The position numbers and the translations under genes are program-made. Source: Actinomycetes bacterium (GTDB lineage Bacteria > Actinomycetota > Actinomycetes > Mycobacteriales > Mycobacteriaceae). Taken from it: a stretch of 64,000 nt of DNA. The stretch lies in assembly GCA_023461275.1 (NCBI GenBank), contig JAEYMI010000062.1, forward strand, positions 50,537 through 114,536, in the 5' to 3' direction. Below are positions 1-8,523 of this stretch, one piece after another. Within the stretch, counting starts at the first letter, position 1; each line of letters opens with the position of its first letter. The notes under the pieces are model-generated. The model was not told the DNA's origin. It did no database searches and worked only from the letters and a program-made list of their open reading frames with translations.

Positions 1-283
1 CGCGGCCCTTCTCGTCGAGGTGGACGACGCGAAGGCCGTCGACCTGTTCGGAGAGCTCGGTCGCGATGCTCAGCGTGTTGTCGGTGCTCGCGTTGTCGGC
101 GACGGTGATGCGTGCGGAGTAGGGGACGGTGTCCAGATGGGCGCGCAGGCGATGGATGCATGCGGCCAGGTCGGCTTGTTCGTTGTAGACCGGGACCACG
201 ATGTCGAGGGTGGGCGTCGGCTCGGAACTGTCGGCAACCACCGTCGACATCGGCACCGTCCTCGGGAGGGCTTCTGCTGTCAT
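1..283 (-). CDS. Family 2 glycosyltransferase, N-terminal part (runs off the window)
   Basis: On the minus strand an open frame starts at ATG 283 and runs off the left edge, giving 94 residues. They contain the start of a GT-A nucleotide-sugar fold: a strand ending in VPVYNEQ followed by TVADNASTDNT, the two signatures that open family 2 glycosyltransferases. The product probably transfers a sugar from a nucleotide- or polyprenyl-linked donor at the cytoplasmic membrane. The acceptor cannot be inferred because the catalytic DxD and later motifs lie outside the window. A second in-frame ATG at 250 could be the true start. The gene is divergent from the RecQ-like gene across a repeat-rich spacer. 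Confidence 0.8.
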   Translation of the reverse strand, partial: MTAEALPRTVPMSTVVADSSEPTPTLDIVVPVYNEQADLAACIHRLRAHLDTVPYSARITVADNASTDNTLSIATELSEQVDGLRVVHLDEKGR

Positions 284-357
284 GAGAGCAACAATCGTCG
301 ACCAGCCTGCGTCGACTCTGCGTCGAAGCTGTCAGGTTCCTGTGTGTGAATTCCTGC

Positions 358-532
358 GTGGGAAATGCGCCCGAGAGTGGGCCGCGGTTGACGTAGTGGT
401 CACGGTCCCGCGCACCTGGGCGCATTTCCCACCGCAAGAGCTTGCTTTGCGAAAGGAAAACCACCCCAGAGCCGGCCACCATTGACGTGACGGTCACGGT
501 CCCCCGGTCCTGGGCGCATTTCCCACCACAAG
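358..532. repeat. Inverted and direct repeats in the glycosyltransferase/recQ spacer
   Basis: GTGGGAAATGCGCCC (358-372) is repeated exactly in inverted orientation at 418-432. A 51-bp block (388-438) recurs as an approximate direct repeat at 482-532, again ending in the GGGCGCATTTCCCAC arm. Apart from these repeats the gene-free stretch 284-582 shows nothing I can name. The reading frame open from 442 is only translated repeat and should not be part of the helicase. The repeats could be a dispersed palindromic element or a transcription terminator/operator; no function is proven. Confidence 0.7.
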
Positions 533-582
533 CCCCCGCCTTGCGATCGCGCAGGTGGAGGCCTGTGGATGGACCTGCGGCG

Positions 583-2730
583 ATGTCGCCGCGAGCACGT
601 AGATTGGCTGCCATGGCGGCACCCACTTCCACCCTGTCCGACGAGCAGCTCGGCGTCGCGAATGCGGTGATCACCAGTTTGGCCGGCACCGACGCGACGC
701 TTCGCGAGGACCAGTTGACGGCGGTGGCGGCGCTGGTTGGGCCCGGCGCCGGGAGCGAGGCGACCGGGCCACGTGTTCTCGTCGTGCAGGCCACGGGTTG
801 GGGCAAGTCGGCGGTGTACTGGGCGGCGACGGCGATCCTGCGGGGTGAGCATCGTGGGCCGACGCTGATCGTGTCGCCGTTGTTGTCGTTGATGCGGGAT
901 CAGGTGTCGGCGGCGCAGCGGGCCGGGTTGCGGGCGGCGACGTTGAATTCGTCGAATGTCGACGAGTGGTCGGCCATCGAGGCCGATCTGCGCGACGACA
1001 TGCTCGACGTGGTGCTGGTGTCGCCGGAGCGGCTGGCCAATCCGGGCTTCGGGCGACGCGTGCTCGACGCGCTCGCGGGCCGGCTGGGGATGCTGGTCAT
1101 CGACGAGGCGCACGCGATCTCCGACTGGGGTCACGATTTCCGCCCGGACTATCGACGCGTCGCCGACGTCTTGCGGGACCTGAACCCGGCGACGCCGGTG
1201 CTGGCGACCACCGCTACCGCCAACGAGCGGGTCACCGAGGATGTCGCGGCACAGCTGGGTTCGCACACCCTGGTTCTGCGCGGCTCACTGGCTCGGAAGT
1301 CGTTGCATCTCAACGTGATCGATGGCCTGTCGCCAATCGAGCGGTATGGGTGGGTGGCGCAGTACCTGCCGTCGTTGCCGGGTTCGGGAATCGTGTACGT
1401 GCTGACCGTCGCCGATGCGGACCGGCTCGTCGCGGCCATTCGGGCGGTGCACGGCGACGACGTCGCGGTGGCGGCTTATACCGGTCAGCTCGACGCCGAT
1501 CGTCGCCGCGAACTCGAGGATGCGTTGAGCCGCAACGAGGTCAAGGCCTTGGTGGCCACCTCGGCGCTCGGCATGGGCTACGACAAACCCGACCTCGGGT
1601 TCGTGGTGCATGTCGGTTCGCCGCCGTCGCCGGTCTCGTACTACCAGCAGGTGGGTCGTGCCGGGCGCGCCCTCGACGACGCGGTGGTCGCGTTGCTCGC
1701 GTCGCCGGTCGACAAGGCCATCTGGGACCACTTCGCCACCGCGACCATCCCCGATCCGCAGCGGATGCACGCGATTCTCGAGGCGCTGGAGTCAGCCGAC
1801 GGCCCGGTGTCGGTGCCGCAACTTGAGGCGTCGACCAAGTTCCGACGTGGCCGAATCGAGTTGATGCTCAAGCAACTTGCCGTCGACGGCGCGGTGGACC
1901 GGGGCGCTGACGGGTGGCGATCGACGGGGCGCGCGTGGCACTACAACGCCGAGCACTATGACGGCGTGGTGGCGGTTCGTGAGCGTGAGGCCGACATCAT
2001 GCGCGACTACGTCGCCGGACGGTCGTGCCTGATGCAGCTGTTGACGCGGTCACTCGACGATCCGGCAGCGGAACCGTGCGGACGGTGCTCGGTGTGCCGC
2101 GGTGAGCTGACCCCGCCGCTGGCCGATGTTGTTGCGCCGGAAGTGGTTCGGTCGATCACCGGGTCGTTGCGTCGGGCCGCACAGGTGTTGGAGCCGCGAA
2201 AGATGTGGCCGGGCGGAGCTTTTGGTTCACGCGGACGGATCGGTGCGGATGCGCTGGCCGAGCCGGGTCGGGTGCTCGCGCATGCTGACGCACCGGAGTG
2301 GGCGGGGTTGTTGCGCGCAGCGGCCAGTGGTGACGAGCAGGCGATGGCCGATCTGGGCGACGCCGCGGTCGCCACCCTGGGCGCGTGGGTGCGGGGTGGC
2401 GGATTGCGGGCCGACGTCATCGTCTCGTTGGCACTGACCGGTTCCCCGTTGGCGGAGATGCTGGCCGATCACCTACGGACCGTCGGAAAGCGTTCTGGTG
2501 CAGCGTTTCCCGTCGCCGGCGGGCCGGGCCCGGATCGGGACGCGCCGGGTGCGGTCGAAGCGGTGTACTGGCGCGATCATCTGGGTGACCCCCCGGAGGT
2601 CGCGGGGCAGGTAGTGATGCTCGTCGTCGACGAGTCGTCGTCGGGCTGGCCGATCACGTTGGCCGCGGCGGCCTTACGCGAAGCGGGCGCGACCGCGGTG
2701 TTGCCGCTGCTGATCCATCGGACGGTGTGA
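583..2730 (+). CDS. RecQ-family ATP-dependent DNA helicase with phosphoribosyltransferase-like C-terminus
   Basis: Superfamily 2 helicase of 715 aa. Visible motifs are ATGWGKS (Walker A), PLLSLMRDQV, DEAHAISDWGHDFRPDY (DEAH box with the RecQ-type WGHDFRP), ATTATA, and motifs V/VI with the SYYQQVGRAGR arginine-finger region. A cysteine cluster ending CGRCSVC resembles the RecQ zinc module. No HRDC domain is recognisable. The last ~100 residues contain VVMLVVDESSSGWPITLAAA, which resembles the PRPP loop of type I phosphoribosyltransferases. The product is expected to unwind DNA 3'-5' in repair or recombination. The start is placed at ATG 583 because upstream sequence is repeat DNA; ATG 613 is equally possible. 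Confidence 0.88.
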   Translation: MSPRARRLAAMAAPTSTLSDEQLGVANAVITSLAGTDATLREDQLTAVAALVGPGAGSEATGPRVLVVQATGWGKSAVYWAATAILRGEHRGPTLIVSPLLSLMRDQVSAAQRAGLRAATLNSSNVDEWSAIEADLRDDMLDVVLVSPERLANPGFGRRVLDALAGRLGMLVIDEAHAISDWGHDFRPDYRRVADVLRDLNPATPVLATTATANERVTEDVAAQLGSHTLVLRGSLARKSLHLNVIDGLSPIERYGWVAQYLPSLPGSGIVYVLTVADADRLVAAIRAVHGDDVAVAAYTGQLDADRRRELEDALSRNEVKALVATSALGMGYDKPDLGFVVHVGSPPSPVSYYQQVGRAGRALDDAVVALLASPVDKAIWDHFATATIPDPQRMHAILEALESADGPVSVPQLEASTKFRRGRIELMLKQLAVDGAVDRGADGWRSTGRAWHYNAEHYDGVVAVREREADIMRDYVAGRSCLMQLLTRSLDDPAAEPCGRCSVCRGELTPPLADVVAPEVVRSITGSLRRAAQVLEPRKMWPGGAFGSRGRIGADALAEPGRVLAHADAPEWAGLLRAAASGDEQAMADLGDAAVATLGAWVRGGGLRADVIVSLALTGSPLAEMLADHLRTVGKRSGAAFPVAGGPGPDRDAPGAVEAVYWRDHLGDPPEVAGQVVMLVVDESSSGWPITLAAAALREAGATAVLPLLIHRTV

Positions 2731-2814
2731 GGGCGCCGTCGACGCGAAACCGGGCGCCCTCAACGTCGAGATGGGCGCCCTCAACGTCGAGATGGGCGCC
2801 GTCGACGCTAGTCG
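2731..2814. repeat. 21-bp tandem repeat array A (4 units)
   Basis: Four contiguous 21-bp units start at 2731, 2752, 2773 and 2794. Each begins GGGCGCC(G/C)TC(G/A)ACG and has a 7-bp variable tail. Units 2 and 3 are identical. The array starts directly after the helicase stop codon and its last unit covers the stop codon of the convergent HIT gene, so it is the whole intergenic region. The same unit family appears at 8524-8669 and 32702-32848. Confidence 0.9.
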
Positions 2815-3233
2815 GAGACGTACTCTCCGTATCCCAGGCCGCGCAGGCTCTCGCGGATCTTCTCGGCGTCGGAGTCGAGCTGGGCGGGATCGGGATTGGG
2901 GTCGGCGTTGGCGAGGTCGTAGATCTCCATCGACCGCGCGGGGAACACATGCAGGTGCACGTGCGGCACCTCGAAGCCGGCAATCAGCAGACCCATCCGC
3001 GGGGCGTCGAAGGCGTCTTTCACGGCGCGCCCGACCTTCTGCGCGACGTCGGACATGTGGGTGAAGGTCGCGGTGTCCATCTGCTCCCAGTGATCGACTT
3101 CCTTGCGCGGGACGACGAGCACGTGACCCTGAGTGATCGGGTTGATGGTGAGGAAGGAGACGGCCTGGCCGTCCTTCCAGATGAACCGTCCGGGAAGGTC
3201 GCCGTTGATGATCTGCGTGAATACCGAAGCCAT
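2808..3233 (-). CDS. HIT family protein (histidine triad nucleotide hydrolase/transferase)
   Basis: The 141-residue protein has the HIT fold layout and the diagnostic HVHLHVF motif near residue 95, whose histidines bind and attack the alpha-phosphate of nucleotide substrates. Family members hydrolyse AMP-N linkages, Ap(n)A or aminoacyl adenylates; the exact substrate cannot be told from sequence. Length and the ...GHVLVVPRKEVDHW... segment are typical of actinobacterial HIT proteins. It is convergent with the helicase, from which it is separated only by the tandem repeat array. Confidence 0.93.
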   Translation of the reverse strand: MASVFTQIINGDLPGRFIWKDGQAVSFLTINPITQGHVLVVPRKEVDHWEQMDTATFTHMSDVAQKVGRAVKDAFDAPRMGLLIAGFEVPHVHLHVFPARSMEIYDLANADPNPDPAQLDSDAEKIRESLRGLGYGEYVSD

Positions 3234-3314
3234 ACTTCCACCCTAGTCCCGAAGACGTGCTTCGTCAGACGTGTTGTGACAGGTTTGTCAGCCCGACGTG
3301 ACATCCTTTCTCAC

Positions 3315-4409
3315 GTGAGTCGAGCAGAGTTCACCCCCGGTTCTCCGGCGGGTTCCGGTGCCATCCGGTCCACGGATGTGACCGCGCGGGCGCAACGCTT
3401 CCCGCGGCTGCGCTACATGGGCTCCAAGTACCGGCTGCTCCCCCATCTGGAACGGGCGTTCGCCGACATCGGCGGCAACACCGCAGTCGACGCCTTCTCC
3501 GGCTCGGGCGTCGTCTCCTACCTCCTCAAGACGCAAGGTTTCGAGGTCACCAGCAACGACTTCCTGACCTTCCCGCACATCATCACCCGCGCCACCGTCG
3601 CCAACTCCAGCGTCCGGCTCGAACCCGCTCTGATCGACGAGATCTGCGGGCCACCCGCCGACGACCGCGACTTCATCCAATCCACCTTCGACGGCCTCTA
3701 CTTCGACGCCGACGACCGCGCCTTCCTCGATTCGGCGTGGTCGCACATCGACACCCTGCGCGGCTACCGACGAGACCTCGCGATATCCGCGCTGGTGCTG
3801 TCGGCGGCCCGCAAGCAACCGCGCGGGGTGTTCACCTTCACCGATTCCACCCGCTACGCCGACGGCCGACGCGACCTGCGGATGTCGCTGCGCGACCACT
3901 TCCGGTTGCGCGCGGCCGCCGAGTACAACGCGACGGTATTCAGCAACGGATCGTCGAATCGCAGTGTGTGCGGCGACATCTTCGACCTCGACGTCGCCGC
4001 CGCCCCCGACCTGGTCTACCTCGATCCGCCGTACGCCCCGCCCACCGACGACAACGACTACATCAAGCGCTACCACTTTCTCGAGGGCCTCAGCGCGTAC
4101 TGGCGCGGCATGGAGATCATGGAGCACACCAAGACCAAGAAGCTGGTCAAACGCTTCACGCCGTTCGCCTACAAACGCACCATCGAAGACGCCCTGGTCC
4201 GCACGTTCGAGCACTTCGAGGACGCCGGGGCCATCGTGCTCTCCTACTCGTCGAACGCACTACCCGGCCCGGACCGCATCGTCGACCTGCTCGGCAAAGT
4301 GAAACCGTCGGTCGAGGTGATCGCCATCGACCACAAGTACAGCTTCGGTACGCACGCCGCCGCCACCCGACGCGACGTCAGCGAGTATCTCTTCATCGGA
4401 CGGGACTGA
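3315..4409 (+). CDS. Adenine-specific DNA methyltransferase (D12 class)
   Basis: Modification half of a probable type II restriction-modification pair, 364 aa. RYMGSKYRLLPHL is the typical D12-class N-terminal segment, DAFSGSGVVSYLLK is motif I (AdoMet binding), and LVYLDPPYAPP is motif IV (DPPY catalytic motif for N6-adenine transfer). The open frame extends back to 2727, but that part translates the repeat array and the antisense of the HIT gene, so GTG 3315 (MSRAEF...) is chosen. ATG 3417 lies too close to the domain. Gene order methyltransferase then nuclease, 21 bp apart, supports co-transcription. The recognition sequence cannot be inferred. Confidence 0.88.
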   Translation: MSRAEFTPGSPAGSGAIRSTDVTARAQRFPRLRYMGSKYRLLPHLERAFADIGGNTAVDAFSGSGVVSYLLKTQGFEVTSNDFLTFPHIITRATVANSSVRLEPALIDEICGPPADDRDFIQSTFDGLYFDADDRAFLDSAWSHIDTLRGYRRDLAISALVLSAARKQPRGVFTFTDSTRYADGRRDLRMSLRDHFRLRAAAEYNATVFSNGSSNRSVCGDIFDLDVAAAPDLVYLDPPYAPPTDDNDYIKRYHFLEGLSAYWRGMEIMEHTKTKKLVKRFTPFAYKRTIEDALVRTFEHFEDAGAIVLSYSSNALPGPDRIVDLLGKVKPSVEVIAIDHKYSFGTHAAATRRDVSEYLFIGRD

Positions 4410-4430
4410 GCCCGCAGGCTGCCCAGACTC

Positions 4431-5270
4431 ATGAGTGACGCCACTACCTTCGACGACTATCTGAATACGCTGGGCCGCTTGACCTCTCATGTCGACCCGA
4501 CGGCGTCGACGCCGGAGGCCGAACGTCTGGTGCGAGCCACCGAGAGTCTCGGGGAACTACTCGACCTCGACATCGCCGGCCTGTCCGCATGGGTGCGCGA
4601 TCACCCGAACGACGTCCCGGTGCTGGGTTTGGCGGTCGGGCTGTCGCAGGAGAAGCTGAAGAACGCACTACGGGATCGCTTCGACACGACCGGCTGGCAC
4701 GGGCTGGCGCGCGCCAAACCCGTCGACCTGATCACCTGGCTGGACACCGAGTTCGATCTGGTTCGCATGCTGCGTGCCCAGTTCTCCCGGACCTACACTT
4801 TCGCCGACATCCTGGTGGCCCGCGCCGGAAGTCGGGTCACCGCGACCCGCGCCGGGGCGTCGGGCCGCAAGATCGAAGACGAGATCGAGGCGATCGCCGT
4901 CGATCTCGGACTTCCGCACACGCTGCGCGGCCGGTTCACCGGACGCAACGGCCGAACCGCACCCGCCGACCTCATCGTCGGCGATCCGGAGAACGCCGAC
5001 ATCGTGGTGGCGGCCAAGGGATTCGACTCCACCGGCAGCAAACTGACCGACGCGGTCCGCGAGATCGAGGAGATGGCCGAGGTCCGCCTCGCCAAGCAGC
5101 TCGTATTGGCGGTGATCGACGGAATCGGTTGGAAGTCACGGCAATCCGATCTTCGTCGTATCCATCAGCTGTGGGCCGACAAGCAGATCGACGGCATGTA
5201 CACCCTGGTCAGCCTGGACGCCTTCCGCGACGACGTCGAAGAATTCGCTCGACTGCGGCGGTTACTGTAA
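4431..5270 (+). CDS. Putative type II restriction endonuclease
   Basis: 279 residues. Function is inferred from context (directly downstream of a D12 methyltransferase) and from a PD-(D/E)xK-like pattern: RKIEDEIEAI supplies an acidic helix, PADLIVGDPEN a possible catalytic Asp strand, and IVVAAKGFDSTGSKL the strand ending in the catalytic Lys with the conserved TGSK that follows. The N-terminal ~120 residues are helical and may bind DNA. It would cleave unmethylated copies of the sequence protected by the neighbour. I do not recognise the specific subtype. The assignment would fail if the D/K strand pair is not conserved in homologues. Confidence 0.65.
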   Translation: MSDATTFDDYLNTLGRLTSHVDPTASTPEAERLVRATESLGELLDLDIAGLSAWVRDHPNDVPVLGLAVGLSQEKLKNALRDRFDTTGWHGLARAKPVDLITWLDTEFDLVRMLRAQFSRTYTFADILVARAGSRVTATRAGASGRKIEDEIEAIAVDLGLPHTLRGRFTGRNGRTAPADLIVGDPENADIVVAAKGFDSTGSKLTDAVREIEEMAEVRLAKQLVLAVIDGIGWKSRQSDLRRIHQLWADKQIDGMYTLVSLDAFRDDVEEFARLRRLL

Positions 5271-5285
5271 AGGTAAGGTGGCCTG

Positions 5286-6230
5286 ATGCTCTGGGACCAG
5301 CACGCCTGCCTGCCGCTGCAGATCGGCACCGACGTCGACGTCCTGACCCGATTTCGCAGTGCCAGTGGCACTTTCGTGTCGGTCAACGCCGGCTACTCGC
5401 CGCATTCCTTCGCGGATTCGACGGCACTGCTCACCTATTATCGCGCCCAGATCGATGCCCACACCGAACTGCAGCTGGCGTCCGGCACCGATGACGTCAC
5501 TGCGATCATCGGCCGGGGCGAGATCGCCGTCGTCTTCGACCTGGAGGATTCCGGTCCCGTCGACGGTGACCTGGCCAACCTCGCGCGCCTGGCCGACCTC
5601 GGGGTGCGCACCATGCTGCCGAGCTACAACCACGCCAACCGCGCAGGGTGTGGCTGCCTCGACGCCGACGACACTGGCCTCACCGCGTGGGGTGCCGAGT
5701 TGGTCGCGGAGATGAATCGCGTCGGCGTCGTGCCCGACGGATCCCATTGCAGCACAAGGACCGGCCTGGACATGTGCGAGGTCTCGGAGCTACCGGTGAT
5801 CTACAGCCATTCGTGTATGCGGGCGGTGTGGGATCACCCACGCAACATCACCGACGACCAGGCTCGTGCCGCCGCCGCGACCGGCGGAGTCGTCGGCATC
5901 ACCGGCGTCGGAATCTTCTTGGGCCCCAACACCCCGACGCTGGAAGCGTTCACGCGGCACCTGGAGTATGCCGTCGAACTGGTTGGTGTGGAGCACGTCG
6001 GCATCAGCAGCGACCATTCCTTCGACCGGGACGACTTCAACCGCGAGCTACTCACTCATCCTGAGGCATTCGACGAGAGCTACACGCGGTGGGGACCGAT
6101 CCAGTGGATGGAACCGGAGGTGTTCGTCACCATCGGAACCCATCTCGCGGGCCGTGGCTGGGCGGACGACGACATCCGAGCCGTCGTGGGCGACAACTTC
6201 TTTCGGGTCGCGCAGCAGACCTGGAAGTGA
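5286..6230 (+). CDS. Membrane dipeptidase-like metallohydrolase (peptidase M19)
   Basis: 314-residue TIM-barrel amidohydrolase of the renal dipeptidase family. Recognisable blocks are WDQHACLPL at the N-terminus (position of the DGHxD zinc site), AVVFDLEDSGPV (the E-rich bridging-ligand strand), ML SYNHANRAGCG (the region of LTHN in the family), PVIYSHSCMRAV with the SHS histidine, and VGISSDHSFD near the end. The family cleaves dipeptides with broad specificity, including D-amino-acid forms. The N-terminal motif departs from DGHND, so activity may be altered. It starts 15 bp after the nuclease and may be co-transcribed, though functionally unrelated. Confidence 0.85.
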   Translation: MLWDQHACLPLQIGTDVDVLTRFRSASGTFVSVNAGYSPHSFADSTALLTYYRAQIDAHTELQLASGTDDVTAIIGRGEIAVVFDLEDSGPVDGDLANLARLADLGVRTMLPSYNHANRAGCGCLDADDTGLTAWGAELVAEMNRVGVVPDGSHCSTRTGLDMCEVSELPVIYSHSCMRAVWDHPRNITDDQARAAAATGGVVGITGVGIFLGPNTPTLEAFTRHLEYAVELVGVEHVGISSDHSFDRDDFNRELLTHPEAFDESYTRWGPIQWMEPEVFVTIGTHLAGRGWADDDIRAVVGDNFFRVAQQTWK

Positions 6231-6249
6231 GCAGAAAACGGGGCCCGGT

Positions 6250-7695
6250 TCACGCCAGGCGCGGCAGCCGCACCCAGAACGTCGCGCCCTCGCCTGGCGT
6301 CGACTCGACGCCCACCCGGCCGGCATGCGCACCGACCAGCGCCGACACGATCGACAGCCCCAATCCGCTTCCGCCGCCACGTTCACCGCGGTAGCGCGAG
6401 GAGTCACCGCGATAGAAACGCTCGAAGACCTTCGCCTGTTCGTCGGGAGTCAGACCCTGGCCGGTGTCGGCGACGGTGAGCACGACGTCGTCGAAGCCCG
6501 GCCCGGAATCCACTGCGACGCCGACGGTGATCACCGAATCCTCCGGCGTGTGGGCGATCGCGTTGCCGATCAGGTTGCGCAACACCTGAACCAGGCGCGC
6601 GGAATCGCCGGAGACCATGGGCGGTTCGTCGGACGGTGCGACGTCGAGGGTGATCTTCTTGCCGGGCGCGGAGACTCGCGCGGCCTGTACGGCGTCGGCG
6701 GCCAGTGCCAGCATGTCGACCGGGTCGGAGGCGATCGGCCGATGCGCATCGAGCCGGGCCAGCATCAGCAGGTCTTCGACGAGTAGCCCCATCCGTCCGG
6801 CCTCGGTGTTGATGCGCGACATGGCATCTGCGGCATCGGGCACGCCGCCCTGCTGGTAGAGCTCGGCGAAGCCCTTGATCGATGTCAGCGGGGTTCGCAA
6901 TTCGTGGCTGGCGTCGGCGACGAACTGCCGCATCTTCTCCTCCGACGCCCGTGCCTGCTGCTCGGAGGCGGCAGTCGCGGAGAACGCGCGCTGGATCTGG
7001 CCGAGCATGGTGTTCAACGACTCCGACAGGCTGCCCACCTCGGTGTTCGGCGGGGCCGGCGGTACGCGCATGTTGAGGTTGCCCGCGGCGATGGCATGCG
7101 CGGTCTCCTCGACTCGGCGCAACGGACGCAGGCTCGAGCGCACCAGCAGGTAGCTGAGGATGCCGATCGCGACGACCACTGCCAGCCCGATTCCCAGCTG
7201 CAGCCACATCAGGCGCGACAGGGTGGCGTCGACGTCGGTGAGCGGCGTGGCCACCGTCGACTGGCCAAAGCTGTTGGTAGTTCGGATGACTCGCCAATCC
7301 GGGCCGTCGCCGTCGGCGGATTTGACGGTCGTCGGGTTGACGTTCGACGCCAGGCCGTTGAGGTCAGGTTCGTCGGCAAAGTCGTTGTTGGAGACCGTCA
7401 TCCCGTTGCTCAAGGTGGTCTGCGTGAAGTACTGCGACGGCGGTCGGCGTGGTCCCGCCGGCAGTCCGCCGGGACCGCCGGGTCCCATCGCTGGATCCCG
7501 CGGGCGCGCCCAGGTGTCGACGGCAGCGATCAGACCATCGTCGGTGCGCGACATCAGGTCCTGCTTCATTGCCGACGCCACCGCCAGCCCCGACGCCAGC
7601 AAGCCGAGCGTCACCAGGACGAGAATGACACCCACCAGCGAAAGACGCAGCGGAACACCGCGTTTCACTGTGGCCGGCGAGCTGGAGTCGGTCAT
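6250..7695 (-). CDS. phoR: Sensor histidine kinase PhoR
   Basis: 481 aa, membrane sensor partner of the adjacent regulator. Order: N-terminal transmembrane helix (~18-40), an extracytoplasmic domain rich in Pro/Gly (~45-165), second transmembrane helix (~170-190), HAMP linker, dimerisation/phosphoacceptor segment ASHELRTPLTSIKGF (His is the phosphorylation site), and an HATPase domain with GNAIAHTP (N box), ADTGQGL (G1) and SGLGLSIV (G2). The sequence follows mycobacterial PhoR closely through the HAMP and kinase parts. Its ATG overlaps the phoP stop codon by 4 bp, so translation is coupled. The Pro/Gly-rich sensor loop is the least conserved part. Confidence 0.92.
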   Translation of the reverse strand: MTDSSSPATVKRGVPLRLSLVGVILVLVTLGLLASGLAVASAMKQDLMSRTDDGLIAAVDTWARPRDPAMGPGGPGGLPAGPRRPPSQYFTQTTLSNGMTVSNNDFADEPDLNGLASNVNPTTVKSADGDGPDWRVIRTTNSFGQSTVATPLTDVDATLSRLMWLQLGIGLAVVVAIGILSYLLVRSSLRPLRRVEETAHAIAAGNLNMRVPPAPPNTEVGSLSESLNTMLGQIQRAFSATAASEQQARASEEKMRQFVADASHELRTPLTSIKGFAELYQQGGVPDAADAMSRINTEAGRMGLLVEDLLMLARLDAHRPIASDPVDMLALAADAVQAARVSAPGKKITLDVAPSDEPPMVSGDSARLVQVLRNLIGNAIAHTPEDSVITVGVAVDSGPGFDDVVLTVADTGQGLTPDEQAKVFERFYRGDSSRYRGERGGGSGLGLSIVSALVGAHAGRVGVESTPGEGATFWVRLPRLA

Positions 7696-8438
7696 CGGTC
7701 GCGTGGCTCCCGCATCACGTAGCCGACACCACGCAGCGTGTGGATGAGCCTCTTGTCGCCGGTGTCGAGCTTGCGTCGCAGATAGGACACATAGGATTCG
7801 ACGACGTTGACCTCGCCACCGAAGTCGTAGTTCCAGACGTGGTCAAGGATGCGCGGTTTGGACAGCACCGTTCCGGCGTTGACCATGAAGTAGCGCAACA
7901 GGGTGAATTCGGTGGGCGAGAGCGCGACCAGCTCGCCGGCTTTCCACACCTCGTGGGTTTCGTCGTCGAGTTCGATGTCGGCGAAGGTGATTCGCGATGC
8001 CTGCTTGGCCTTCTCGTCGAATCCGTTGCGGCGGAGCAGCACCTGCAGGCGGGCGACCACCTCTTCGAGGCTGAACGGTTTGGTGACGTAGTCGTCGCCA
8101 CCGATGGTGAGGCCGTTGATCTTGTCTTCGACCGAATCCCGGGCCGATAGGAATAGTGCGGGCGCTTCGACCCCGTCGGCCCGCAGCCGACGCAGCAGTC
8201 CGAAGCCGTCCATGCCGGGCATCATCACGTCGAGGATCAGCGCGTCAGGTTTGAAGGTCCGGCACCTATCGAGCGCGGCCGGACCGTTCTCGGCGGTCTG
8301 CACCTCGTAGCCCTGGAACTTCAACGACACGCTCAGCAGCTCACGGATGTTCTCCTCGTCGTCCACGACGAGAATCCGGGCGCCGTTGCCGGTGCCGTTC
8401 TTGCTTGCATTGCTGGCGGTCATCGAATCAGTCACCAC
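7692..8438 (-). CDS. phoP: Response regulator PhoP (OmpR family)
   Basis: 248 aa. Receiver domain with DDEENIRELLSVSLKFQGYE, phosphoacceptor context LDVMMPGMDGFG and KPFSLEEV; C-terminal winged-helix DNA-binding domain with SPTEFTLLRYF and VVESYVSYLRRKLDTG. The whole protein reads like M. tuberculosis PhoP, which controls complex lipids, ESX-1 output and acid/Mg stress. GTG 8438 is preferred as start because AGGGGA lies 7 nt upstream; ATG 8423 is an alternative. A PhoP-box-like direct repeat sits 42-59 bp upstream, pointing to autoregulation. Confidence 0.93.
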   Translation of the reverse strand: MVTDSMTASNASKNGTGNGARILVVDDEENIRELLSVSLKFQGYEVQTAENGPAALDRCRTFKPDALILDVMMPGMDGFGLLRRLRADGVEAPALFLSARDSVEDKINGLTIGGDDYVTKPFSLEEVVARLQVLLRRNGFDEKAKQASRITFADIELDDETHEVWKAGELVALSPTEFTLLRYFMVNAGTVLSKPRILDHVWNYDFGGEVNVVESYVSYLRRKLDTGDKRLIHTLRGVGYVMREPRDR

Positions 8439-8479
8439 CTCACAGTCCCCTACCAGTCTGCCATCGAACTGGGCACAGA

Positions 8480-8497
8480 CTGTGAGCTTTCTGTGAG
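8480..8497 (-). promoter_or_regulatory. PhoP-box-like direct repeat upstream of phoP
   Basis: On the minus strand the sequence reads CTCACAG-aaag-CTCACAG: two exact 7-bp copies (8497-8491 and 8486-8480) spaced 11 bp start to start. This equals the published consensus for mycobacterial PhoP sites, a direct repeat of TCACAGC with 4-bp spacing. It lies 42-59 bp upstream of the phoP start, fitting an autoregulatory site. Confidence 0.75.
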
Positions 8498-8523
8498 TGC
8501 TGAGCTGGGGCGATGTGCAAGCC

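Noticed and set aside
442..582. Extended N-terminus of the helicase ORF
   Set aside because: It translates the 51-bp direct repeat; the helicase fold needs none of it.
2727..3314. Long N-terminal extension of the DNA methyltransferase ORF
   Set aside because: It covers the tandem repeat and the antisense of the HIT gene; the conserved part begins after GTG 3315.
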